Shown: piece after piece, positions 1-7,600 of the stretch | Numbering within the stretch: position 1 is the first letter of the stretch | Layout of the letters: the number at the start of each line of letters is the position of its first letter | Source of the DNA: Methylotenera sp. UBA6020 | GTDB taxonomy: Bacteria > Pseudomonadota > Gammaproteobacteria > Burkholderiales > Methylophilaceae | DNA length: 9,519 bases | Assembly: GCA_002429455.1 (NCBI GenBank) | Contig: DIZU01000127.1 | Span: 1-9,519, forward strand | Direction of reading: 5' to 3' | The notes under the pieces: generated by a model | Databases searched by the model: none | What the model was told of the DNA's origin: nothing | The model's input: only the letters and a program-made list of their open reading frames with translations | Translations under genes and position numbers: made by a program

Positions 1-41
1 CATTATTTAAAGTAAAAAATTTAAAGTTAAAAAAATATCAA
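1..41. other. AT-rich 3' flank of the cyd operon
   Basis: This short flank follows the cydB stop codon in the direction of transcription (minus strand). It is almost entirely A and T, with no GC-rich hairpin, so no intrinsic terminator can be called. It holds no complete cydX-like gene. The last three minus-strand bases (positions 3-1) read ATG, so another gene could begin exactly at the window edge, but no Shine-Dalgarno sequence precedes it. Confidence 0.5.
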
Positions 42-1184
42 CTACGCCGTATGTGTATTGTCTTTAATTGATTGAACGGACACTTTTCCACGCATCACGC
101 GATATACCCATGATGTGTAAAGCATGATAAGTGGTAAGAAAATAATGGTGACGATAAACATAATGCCTAACGTTTTTTTGCTGGAAACGCCATCCCATAT
201 GGTTAAGCTGCTTACGGGGTCTGTGCTGGAAGGCATGATGAACGGGAACATTGAGAAACCGGCGGTCAAGATGATGCCTGCAATAGCGATGCTACTAAAC
301 ACAAATGCAGTGCGCTCATTTTGGAATCTAGCACTCAATAGCGCTAATGATATTCCAGCAAAGCCCGCGATTGGCGCAAGTATCATCCATGGATACGTGT
401 GGTAATTGCTGAGCCAGGCACCAGCAGATTTTTCTACTGTTTTTGTTAAGGGATTAAGGGCAACATTGACATCTTGCATCGAAGTAATGTGATAGCCATC
501 AATGCCGTAGGCGATCCAGACTCCGGCCAGTGTAAAACTGACTGCACATACAAGGCCTGCAAAGAATGCTGCTTTCTGCGCACGTTTTTGTATCGTGCCC
601 TCGGTGCGTAATTGTAAGTAAACTGCGCCATGCATCATGAGCATCGTTAAGCTGACTACGCCGCACAATAGCGCAAATGGATTCAGCAATGCCCAAAAGC
701 TACCGGTATAAAATGAACGCAAGGTATCGTCGTAATGAAAAGGCAAGCCGATGAACAGGTTGCCGAATGCCACGCCAAACACCAAGGCCGGAACCGCTCC
801 TCCAGTAAACAGTGCCCAGTCCCAACCATTGCGCCAGTGTGGGTTGGGTAACTTGCTGCGAAAATCAAAACCGACCGGGCGGAAAAATAGCGCAAATAAA
901 ACAAGCAGTAACGCGAAGTACAGCCCGGAAAAAGCCGCTGCGTAGACTAGCGGCCATGCGGCGAAAATGGCGCCTGCTGCAGTGATCAGCCAGGTCTGGT
1001 TGCCCTCCCATGTGGGGCCAACAGTATTAATGATGACCCTGCGTTCCTCATCTGATTTACCCAGAAACGGTAGCCACACAGTCACGCCCATATCAAAGCC
1101 ATCCGTCACGGCGAAGCCGATAAGCAGTACGCCGATAAACAGCCACCAGATGAGTTTTAGCGTTTCATAATCAAAGAATGTCAT
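42..1184 (-). CDS. cydB: Cytochrome bd ubiquinol oxidase subunit II (CydB)
   Basis: This is the second large subunit of the cytochrome bd quinol oxidase, an integral inner-membrane protein that pairs with CydA to oxidise quinol and reduce O2 to water. The 380-aa length matches the E. coli protein (379 aa). The N-terminal helix segment ends in the conserved AVTDGFDMG (residues 25-33). It is followed by the ERR, GPTWEGNQTWLI, FAAWPLVYAAAFSGLY and FFRPVGFDFRSK blocks typical of the E. coli-type family, then further hydrophobic helices to the C-terminus. The ATG start at 1184 is supported by an AAGAAGG ribosome site (1191-1197) that overlaps the cydA stop codon, and only 11 bp separate the two genes, so translation is probably coupled. 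CydB carries no haem in known structures and serves as the structural partner of CydA. I see no truncation or frameshift. Identification is secure. Confidence 0.97.
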   Translation of the reverse strand: MTFFDYETLKLIWWLFIGVLLIGFAVTDGFDMGVTVWLPFLGKSDEERRVIINTVGPTWEGNQTWLITAAGAIFAAWPLVYAAAFSGLYFALLLVLFALFFRPVGFDFRSKLPNPHWRNGWDWALFTGGAVPALVFGVAFGNLFIGLPFHYDDTLRSFYTGSFWALLNPFALLCGVVSLTMLMMHGAVYLQLRTEGTIQKRAQKAAFFAGLVCAVSFTLAGVWIAYGIDGYHITSMQDVNVALNPLTKTVEKSAGAWLSNYHTYPWMILAPIAGFAGISLALLSARFQNERTAFVFSSIAIAGIILTAGFSMFPFIMPSSTDPVSSLTIWDGVSSKKTLGIMFIVTIIFLPLIMLYTSWVYRVMRGKVSVQSIKDNTHTA

Positions 1185-1195
1185 GATGTACCTTC

Positions 1196-2770
1196 TTAAG
1201 CGTGAAAAACTTCAGCTTGCTTTTTTTCAAAAAAGTATTGGCCAGTATGCAGGCTGGATGGGCCTAGTCGGGCATATTTGAACATCAGGAACATTTCTAT
1301 GGCCAGTAACAGTGTGTAAAAACCAATAAGCCCGGTAAGGCTAAAATATAAATCGCCGGTAGTTCGTGAGGATGAAGACAAGTAGGTTGGCAATATGCCT
1401 GAAATCGTCCAAGGCTGGCGACCCATCTCAGCAACAACCCAACCCATTTCAGCGGCAATCCATGGTGCCGGTATGGCATACAGCGCCAAGCGTAACAGCC
1501 ATGTTTGCTTGCCTATCGTGCGCTTGGCGGTAAAGTAGAATGATGCAGTGAAGATGAATAACATGAGGACGCCCATCGCTACCATGACGCGGAACGACCA
1601 GAACAGCGTGAATACATTCGGGATGGTATCTGCGGCTGCCTTGTGGATCTGCGCATCTGTTGCATCTGTTACATTTGGCGTATATTTTTTGAGCAGTAAG
1701 CCGAAGCCTAAATCCTGTTTAGACTTTTCAAATGCCGCAACGGCGGCTTCCGATTTATCGCCAGATTTTAAGCGCTGCAAGTCTGCATAAGATTGCATAC
1801 CATTGCGGATGCGTGCTTCATTTTGGTTTTTAATATCAATCAGGCCCGTGACCTCTTCGTCCAGCGAGCGGGTGGCGATCAGCCCTAACACATAAGGTAT
1901 TTTTACTGCATAATCGGTGCGTTCTTCTGTTTGATTAGGCAGACCAAAGACGGTGAATGCTGCGGGCGCTGGCTCGGTGTGCCATTCAGACTCAATTGCC
2001 GCTAATTTTACTTTTTGTACCTCACCAGTCGTGTAGCCGGATTCATCACCCAGGACGATGACGGAGAGTATGGAAGCCAGACCAAAGCCGGAAGCGACAG
2101 CAATGGAGCGTAGTGCAAAGCCGACATCACGATTTTTGAGTAAGTACCATGATGAAATGCCCAGCACAAACATCGATGCTGCCGTGTAACCGGCGGCGAC
2201 TGTGTGCACAAACTTTACTTGAGCGACAGGGTTGAAAATCAGCGCAGTAAAGCTGGTCATTTCCATGCGCATGGTTTCATAGTTAAACTCAGCGCCAACA
2301 GGGTTCTGCATCCAGCCATTGGCAATAAGAATCCACAGCGCTGAGAGGTTCGAACCTATCGCCACCAGGAAAGTAACCATTAAATGTTTTTCTTTAGAGA
2401 GCCTATCCCAGCCAAAGAAAAATAAGCCAACAAACGTAGATTCCAGGAAGAAGGCCATCATGCCTTCAATCGCGAGTGGGGCGCCGAAGATGTCGCCGAC
2501 ATAATGCGAGTAATAAGCCCAGTTCGTGCCAAACTGAAACTCCAGGGTAAGACCCGTTGTCACGCCCATTGCAAAGTTAATGCCGAAGAGCTTGCCCCAG
2601 AACTTTGTCATGTCCTTGTAGACCGGCTTGCCGGTCATGACATACACAGATTCCATAATGACCAGTATCCAGGTCATGCCAAGTGTCAGTGGCACAAATA
2701 GAAAGTGATAAAGTGCGGTAGCCCCGAACTGTAAACGGGAGAGATCGACAACCTCAGCAGAAGGGAGCAT
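1196..2770 (-). CDS. cydA: Cytochrome bd ubiquinol oxidase subunit I (CydA)
   Basis: This is the catalytic, haem-bearing subunit of cytochrome bd oxidase, 524 aa against 522 in E. coli. Every key residue known from E. coli CydA is visible with a +3 offset. His22 corresponds to E. coli His19, a haem ligand at the b595/d site. Glu102 and Glu110 lie in the EGMMAFFLE proton-path segment. His189 and Met396 are the haem b558 ligands, with Arg394 beside Met396. Lys255 and Glu260 are the quinol-site residues in [15 protein letters not shown]. Glu448 and Arg451 lie in AEMGRQPW. The periplasmic Q loop, roughly residues 245-385, is long, so this is the long-Q-loop (L) subfamily. The start follows SRLQF-type N-terminal alignment to E. 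coli. A weak AGG site lies 10 bp before the ATG, and the cydP stop is 15 bp upstream. The full ligand set predicts an active bd-type oxidase, not the cyanide-insensitive CioA branch with a short loop. Confidence 0.98.
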   Translation of the reverse strand: MLPSAEVVDLSRLQFGATALYHFLFVPLTLGMTWILVIMESVYVMTGKPVYKDMTKFWGKLFGINFAMGVTTGLTLEFQFGTNWAYYSHYVGDIFGAPLAIEGMMAFFLESTFVGLFFFGWDRLSKEKHLMVTFLVAIGSNLSALWILIANGWMQNPVGAEFNYETMRMEMTSFTALIFNPVAQVKFVHTVAAGYTAASMFVLGISSWYLLKNRDVGFALRSIAVASGFGLASILSVIVLGDESGYTTGEVQKVKLAAIESEWHTEPAPAAFTVFGLPNQTEERTDYAVKIPYVLGLIATRSLDEEVTGLIDIKNQNEARIRNGMQSYADLQRLKSGDKSEAAVAAFEKSKQDLGFGLLLKKYTPNVTDATDAQIHKAAADTIPNVFTLFWSFRVMVAMGVLMLFIFTASFYFTAKRTIGKQTWLLRLALYAIPAPWIAAEMGWVVAEMGRQPWTISGILPTYLSSSSRTTGDLYFSLTGLIGFYTLLLAIEMFLMFKYARLGPSSLHTGQYFFEKKQAEVFHA

Positions 2771-2785
2771 AAAATAAGCGCCTGA

Positions 2786-2989
2786 TTAGTTAGAGTGATT
2801 TAGTATCATACGCGTAACGGCTGTTTGCCTTGCATCTTTAGCGATTGGGTGAGAAAAAAATAGCAGCCATAGCAGCCATAACAGCAATATTTTGATCGCT
2901 ATAATAATGCTGATTTCTATCGTTAACCGGCCAAAATTACCCGATTTTTTAAGACTTTTAAGATGGTTTAAGTAATCATTAATCCACAT
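2786..2989 (-). CDS. cydP: CydP-like small subunit of cytochrome bd oxidase
   Basis: This 67-aa protein is the first gene of the oxidase operon, 15 bp before cydA. It has a charged N-terminus of about 22 residues, one strongly hydrophobic helix (about residues 27-46) rich in Ile, Leu and Trp, then FFSHPI and a polar tail. The pattern of a Leu/Trp-rich helix followed by WLLFFSHP matches, from memory, the small proteins annotated in proteobacteria as putative cytochrome oxidase small subunit CydP, which sit beside cydAB. Its role would be as a single-pass inner-membrane accessory that stabilises the oxidase, comparable in concept to CydX but of different sequence and position. That role is inferred from family naming and context. 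The ATG at 2989 has no clear Shine-Dalgarno sequence. No other ATG, GTG or TTG lies in frame before the helix, so this start is kept. Being a real gene is likely; the exact function is less certain. Confidence 0.75.
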   Translation of the reverse strand: MWINDYLNHLKSLKKSGNFGRLTIEISIIIAIKILLLWLLWLLFFSHPIAKDARQTAVTRMILNHSN

Positions 2990-3105
2990 AAGTTAGTGTA
3001 CCAAATATTGAATGCGTGAGACCCAGATGGATGCAGGGTCAAACCTTTTTTGAAGGATACGTATTTGCAGGTTGCTTCTCGCATCAGTTTCAAGGAAAGT
3101 ATTTG
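2990..3105. other. Spacer between the arsR-type gene and cydPAB
   Basis: This 116-bp gap lies downstream of the regulator gene and upstream of cydP, both on the minus strand. It should hold the cyd promoter if the operon has its own. I find a minus-strand TTGACC (-35-like, 3037-3042) but no well-spaced -10 box, and no FNR-like TTGAT-N4-ATCAA site. A small inverted repeat, GACCC/GGGTC, spans 3020-3040. No clear intrinsic terminator follows the regulator, so read-through from it into cydPAB is possible. Confidence 0.4.
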
Positions 3106-3441
3106 TTATGTGGCTGTAAATACCTTCTTTATATCCTCTTCCAAAACCATGCGGTTTCCTATTTGTCCGCAGACCAGTTCGCATAGTTCAAAAACACTTT
3201 GGTCCGCAATACTGTAATACACGCTGGTTCCTCGTGACTCACGTTTGACTAAGCCATGCTGGGCAAGAAGTGAGAGGTGCTTTGAGACATTTGCTTGCGT
3301 ACCGCCTGATATTTCCGTCAACTGACCGACATTTTTTTCGCCATCCTGTAGCGCATTTAGCATTTTTAGCCTCATAGGCTCTGCCAGTGCCTTGAAGTAC
3401 ATAGCCACATACTGTAGTGCTCGATCATCAAGTTTGCTCAT
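3106..3441 (-). CDS. ArsR/SmtB-family transcriptional repressor
   Basis: This 111-aa winged-helix DNA-binding protein has the usual size and layout of the ArsR/SmtB family. It begins with an N-terminal helix (FKALAEPMRLKMLNAL, residues 16-31). The helix-turn-helix follows at about residues 37-65, with TQANVSKHLSLLAQHGLV as the turn and recognition helix. The beta-wing is KRESRGTSVYYSI (66-78), and a C-terminal dimer helix follows. The classical alpha-3 ELCVCDL metal box is absent: there is no Cys in the first 86 residues. Instead Cys87 and Cys91 form a C-x3-C pair in the last helix, one helical turn apart, which could bind a soft metal or metalloid or sense thiol chemistry. The gene is divergent from the efflux operon, with a large inverted repeat in the shared promoter, so it probably represses both the pump and itself. 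The start is the ATG at 3441, with a weak GGA upstream. The family call is firm; the inducer is unknown. Confidence 0.94.
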   Translation of the reverse strand: MSKLDDRALQYVAMYFKALAEPMRLKMLNALQDGEKNVGQLTEISGGTQANVSKHLSLLAQHGLVKRESRGTSVYYSIADQSVFELCELVCGQIGNRMVLEEDIKKVFTAT

Positions 3442-3474
3442 ACATTATTCCATGGTTCTTTTCATATTCTGCTA

Positions 3475-3502
3475 ATTATACATGACATTAATATATTGAC
3501 TA
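3475..3502 (-). promoter_or_regulatory. Predicted sigma70 promoter of the ArsR-family gene
   Basis: On the minus strand a perfect TATAAT (plus positions 3475-3480) lies 16 bp from a TAGTCA -35 box (3497-3502), a four-of-six match to TTGACA. It points to the regulator start at 3441. The -35 box lies inside the inverted repeat, which predicts autorepression. Found by eye; no transcription start is known. Confidence 0.6.
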
Positions 3503-3522
3503 TATAGCTGTATAGTAATATA
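3492..3522. promoter_or_regulatory. Predicted ArsR-family operator (inverted repeat)
   Basis: The core at 3499-3516, ACTATATAGCTGTATAGT, is palindromic at 16 of 18 positions and centred on AGCT; only the T3505/G3510 pair fails. The flanks TATATT (3492-3497) and AATATA (3517-3522) continue the symmetry fully if G3498 is treated as a one-base bulge. AT-rich imperfect palindromes overlapping divergent promoters are typical ArsR/SmtB targets. The site covers the -35 box of each promoter and most of the plus-strand spacer, so bound repressor would block both. That it is bound by the adjacent regulator is inferred. Confidence 0.75.
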
Positions 3523-3524
3523 GT
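3496..3524 (+). promoter_or_regulatory. Predicted sigma70 promoter of the efflux operon
   Basis: TTGACT (3496-3501) and TATAGT (3519-3524) each match consensus at five of six positions and are separated by exactly 17 bp. This is a strong-looking vegetative promoter for the four-gene pump operon, leaving a leader of about 30 bases before the adaptor gene. The operator occupies the spacer and part of both boxes, consistent with a promoter that is strong when derepressed. Confidence 0.7.
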
Positions 3525-3555
3525 TAATTGATGATTAATTGGATTAGATTTTTTT

Positions 3556-3561
3556 AAAGGA
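3556..3561 (+). promoter_or_regulatory. Ribosome binding site of the adaptor gene (start-deciding)
   Basis: AAAGGA lies only one base before the ATG at 3563, which is closer than usual, but seven bases before an in-frame TTG at 3569, which is ideal. The true start may therefore be the TTG, two codons downstream. Either choice leaves the signal peptide intact. Confidence 0.5.
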
Positions 3562-3562
3562 A

Positions 3563-4600
3563 ATGCGCTTGATTAAACCATATCAATGGATGTTCATTCT
3601 GCTAATAGGCTTTTCAAATATAGCCAGTGCTGGAGGCTTAGTCACGGTTATCGTAACGCGATTTAGTAATGAACTCACTTATACCGCTGAAGGGGTTGTT
3701 GAAGCGGTAAAAAGTAGTGTGATTGCCTCACAAGTTGCGGGGAGTATTACGACTTTAACGATAAAGGCTGGAGATCATGTCAAAGTTGGTCAGTTGCTGG
3801 CACGTATTGATACACGGATGGCTACACAACAAGCGATGACGAATCAGGCACAAGTTGCGGCTGCACAGGCACAATTGTCAGCAGCGCGTAAGGAATATGA
3901 ACGTAAACGCCGTCTATACGAAAAACAATATATCAGCCAAGCTGCGTTAGAGCGTTCAGAGTCGGATTACAAAACAGCTGAAGCGCAGACCAAAGCACAG
4001 CTTTCTCAAACTGGAATGGCTAATGTGCAGACTGGCTTACACACTATCAATGCGCCGTATTCTGGCGTGGTGGCCGAAGTGATGGTTGAGGTTGGTGATA
4101 TGGCAATGCCAGGCAAGCCGCTACTATCTCTATATGACCCCAGTGGATTTAGAGTGGTAGTGAATGTGCCTCAAAGTAAGATTAGCAACTTGAAGGATGA
4201 TGCAAGTATTAAGGTGCTGATTCCAGCCGCCACAGAAAAAGAGCGAAGCTTAACTAGCACCCATCTAACGGTGTTGCCGACAGCTGACCCAGTCAGCAAT
4301 ATGGTCATGGTTCGTTTAACACTGCCGCTGAGTTTAACAAGCATTACGCCTGGCATGTTTGCCCGTGCCATGCTGCCAGTAAGCAATTCAAAAGGACAAG
4401 CTCAAATTTATGTGCCTGCAACAGCCGTCATCAAGCGTAGTGAATTGATGGCAGTGTATGTGGTTGACAGTCAGGGGCACCCGCGCTTGAGGCAAGTGCG
4501 TTTGGGGCGTAAGCAGGGCGACAATATTGAAGTCTTTGCAGGGTTGCAGGCTGGAGAAGTAGTAGCACTAGACCCAATTGCGGCTGCGAACATAAAGTAA
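3563..4600 (+). CDS. RND efflux periplasmic adaptor subunit (membrane fusion protein)
   Basis: This is the periplasmic adaptor that bridges an RND permease and a TolC-type channel, 345 aa. A Sec signal peptide runs from the N-terminus through FILLIGFSNIASA, with probable cleavage after residue 23 (ASA/GG). No lipobox Cys is present, so the protein is not lipid-anchored. Residues about 44-83 form the first half of the barrel-sandwich (lipoyl-like) domain, with GSITTLTIKAGDHVKVGQLLARID. Residues about 84-155 form a short alpha-hairpin rich in Ala, Gln and charged residues, including YERKRRLYEKQYISQAALE. The second half of the lipoyl domain starts at INAPYSGVVAEVMVEVGD (about 162-179). A beta-barrel and a membrane-proximal domain fill the rest. 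The permease gene starts 10 bp downstream. The substrate cannot be read from the sequence. The annotated ATG may be replaced by a TTG two codons later because of ribosome-site spacing. The family call is secure. Confidence 0.95.
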   Translation: MRLIKPYQWMFILLIGFSNIASAGGLVTVIVTRFSNELTYTAEGVVEAVKSSVIASQVAGSITTLTIKAGDHVKVGQLLARIDTRMATQQAMTNQAQVAAAQAQLSAARKEYERKRRLYEKQYISQAALERSESDYKTAEAQTKAQLSQTGMANVQTGLHTINAPYSGVVAEVMVEVGDMAMPGKPLLSLYDPSGFRVVVNVPQSKISNLKDDASIKVLIPAATEKERSLTSTHLTVLPTADPVSNMVMVRLTLPLSLTSITPGMFARAMLPVSNSKGQAQIYVPATAVIKRSELMAVYVVDSQGHPRLRQVRLGRKQGDNIEVFAGLQAGEVVALDPIAAANIK

Positions 4601-4610
4601 GGAAATTTTA

Positions 4611-7600
4611 GTGTCCATAAATAATTCAGAAAAAAATACAGGCAACCTAGGCATTTCCGGACGCATTGCCATGTATTTTCAATCGGCACAAATTACACCA
4701 TTGATTGCGCTGCTGGCTCTGTTGCTCGGTATATTTGCCGTACTGGTTACTCCACGTGAAGAAGAGCCGCAGATCAATGTAACCATGGCGAATGTATTGA
4801 TTCCATTTCCTGGGGCCTCAGCCAAAAACGTAGAACAGATGGTGGCGATTCCTGCCGAGCAGGTGCTGTCGCAGATTGCGGATATCGAGCATGTGACTTC
4901 TATTTCTCGTCCTGGGATGGCTGTAATTACGGTGCAGTTTCAGGTAGGCATACCGCGTACGGAAGCACTAGTTCGTCTCTACAATACCATTCAGTCCAAC
5001 CAGGATTGGTTGCCCAAAAACCTAGGTGTTGGTGACCCCATTATCAAACCTAAAGGCATTGATGATGTTCCCATTCTGACGGCTACTTTATATACCAAGA
5101 ATAGTCAGCAAGGCGCTTATGAGCTTGAGCGTGTAGCGCATGCGCTTGAGGCGGAAATTAAGCATGTGAAAGGCACGCGTGAGGTTACTACTCTTGGTGG
5201 TCCAGGGCGTGCGGTTAATATAGATATAGACCCGTTACGGATGGCAGCTTCCGGCATCACGATCGCGGATATGCGGCGCACACTGCAATCCGCCAACATT
5301 GGCGCTCCGTTGGGTGAAGTGATCAATGCCAACCAGTCTATTGCCGTGGAAGTGGGAAAATATCTTACTGACGCCAAAGATATTGCTGAGTTGGTAGTAG
5401 GCCTGCATGAAGGTAGTCCGGTTTATCTGAGCGAAGTTGCTGAAATCAGTGATGGACCGCCTCCGGCAGAGCATTACGTCTGGTATGGAGAAGGTCGCAA
5501 GAACGCAGCTGAATATCCTGCCGTCACCATCAGTGTCACCAAGAAGCCGGGGCAAAATGCAGTCGCTGTGGCCGATGCTGTTATCAAGCAGATCGATGAT
5601 CTGAAAAATGTACTGATCCCTTCCGGTGTTGATGTGAAAATCACCAGAAACTATGGTGAAACAGCCAATGATAAGGCAAAAAAACTTATACAGAAGTTGA
5701 TATTTGCTACCTCTGCTGTCGTTGTGCTGGTATTTGTTGCACTAGGTCGTCGCGAGGCGGCAATCGTCGGTATAGCAGTTATTTTGACCTTGATGGCCAC
5801 ATTGTTTGCTTCATGGGCCTGGGGGTTTACGCTTAATCGCGTTTCCTTGTTCGCTTTGATTTTCTCCATCGGAATTTTGGTGGATGATGCTATCGTGGTG
5901 GTCGAAAACATTCATCGGCATATGAAACTAAAACCTACTGCGAATCTGACGGAAATTATCCCTATTGCGGTAGATGAGGTTGGTGGACCGACTATATTAG
6001 CCACGCTGGCTGTTATAGCCGCACTTTTACCTATGGCGTTTGTGAGTGGCTTGATGGGCCCTTACATGAGCCCGATTCCTATCAATGCCAGTATGGGTAT
6101 GCTGATTTCACTTGCGGTGGCATTTATCATCACACCATGGTTATCACGCATTTGGCTACGTCATGCTCAACATGAAAATGCGCACACCAAACGTATTGCG
6201 CCAGTATTTATGCATATCTTCAATCCATTTTTGAGTGATGCTGATGGCAAAAAGAATAGGCGTAAATTAGGCTTGGTTGTGCTTGGGCTGATTGTGGTCT
6301 CTCTAGCGTTACCGGTGGCAAAACTGGTAGTCATGAAAATGCTGCCGTTTGATAACAAATCCGAGTTTCAGGTGGTGGTGGATATGCCCGCCGGTACCCC
6401 GCCAGAAACAACGGCTAGCGTGTTGCATGCAATGACGGCTTATCTCTCGGCGGTGCCAGAAGTGATCAATTATCAGGCTTATGTCGGCTTATCTGCCCCA
6501 ATCAACTTTAATGGGCTAGTGCGTCAGTACTACCTTAGAACTGGTGGTGAAGTCGGTGACATTCAAGTCAATCTGGTAGATAAGTACCACCGTAGCGAAC
6601 AGAGTCATGCCATTGCGGGTCGTGTTAGACCGGCATTGCAGAAGATCGCTCGCGAAATGGGGGCTAAGGTCAAGGTAGTGGAAGTGCCGCCTGGACCGCC
6701 GGTGATTTCACCGGTTGTGGCCGAGATTTATGGGCCGGATGACGCTGACAGATTAGCATTGGCTAGACAGGTTCGCCATGTATTTGATAGCACAGAGGGA
6801 ATCGTTGATACAGATGATAGCGGCATTGCCGATGCTAGAAAAATTGAACTTGTGGTAGATAAGAAAAAAGCCGCTCTGCTCGGGGTTTCACAAGTGGCCA
6901 TTGTCAGCACCCTACGAACAGGGTTGGCAGGAGAAGATGTCACATATCTGCATGACGCAAGTAAATACCCCGCTGGAACACGGTTACGTTTGCCGGTAGC
7001 TGCACAGGGCAATATTGAGGAGCTCCTTAAGTTGTCGGTGTCAACATCGACAGGCAAGCTGGTGCCCATACGCGAACTGGTCACGATTGAAGACACCTTG
7101 CGTGAGCAGCCAATTTATCACAAGGATTTGCTACCGGTGAATTATGTAGTGGGCGATATGGCCGGCAAACTGGATAGCCCACTTTATGGCATGTTTAGCA
7201 TGCGTGCGGCCGTTAGCAAAATGCCCGTGCCAGGCGGAGGCAAGTTCGGTGAGTTCTTTATCAAGCAGCCAGAAGATAATCAGCGTGGCTATGCCATCAA
7301 ATGGGATGGCGAATGGCAGGTCACCTATGAAACGTTCCGCGACATGGGCGCTGCCTATGCCGTTGGCCTGATACTTATTTATTTACTAGTAGTTGCACAG
7401 TTCGGCTCATATCTGACCCCGCTTATTATTATGGCGCCTATCCCGCTAACCATCATTGGCGTTATGCCAGGGCATGCGCTGCTTGGCGCACAATTTACTG
7501 CCACGTCGATGATCGGCATGATTGCGCTGGCTGGCATTATCGTCAGAAACTCCATTCTTCTGGTTGATTTTATCAATCTGGAAGTTGCTGCAGGCAAGCC

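Noticed and set aside
3020..3055. Possible plus-strand intrinsic terminator (GACCC/GGGTC hairpin then a T-run)
   Set aside because: The stem is only five pairs with an 11-base loop, the T-run is five bases away, and no plus-strand gene lies upstream to need it.
2990..3105. FNR or ArcA-type site for oxygen control of the cyd operon
   Set aside because: No TTGAT-N4-ATCAA-like sequence was found; partial TTGA matches are not convincing.
2993..3184. 63-residue minus-strand open frame across the spacer and the 3' end of the ArsR gene
   Set aside because: It overlaps the well-supported regulator gene in another frame, has no ribosome site and resembles no family I know.
5235..5555. 106-residue minus-strand open frame inside the permease gene, and similar frames elsewhere
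   Set aside because: These are antisense or out-of-frame shadows of strongly supported genes, without ribosome sites or recognisable domains.
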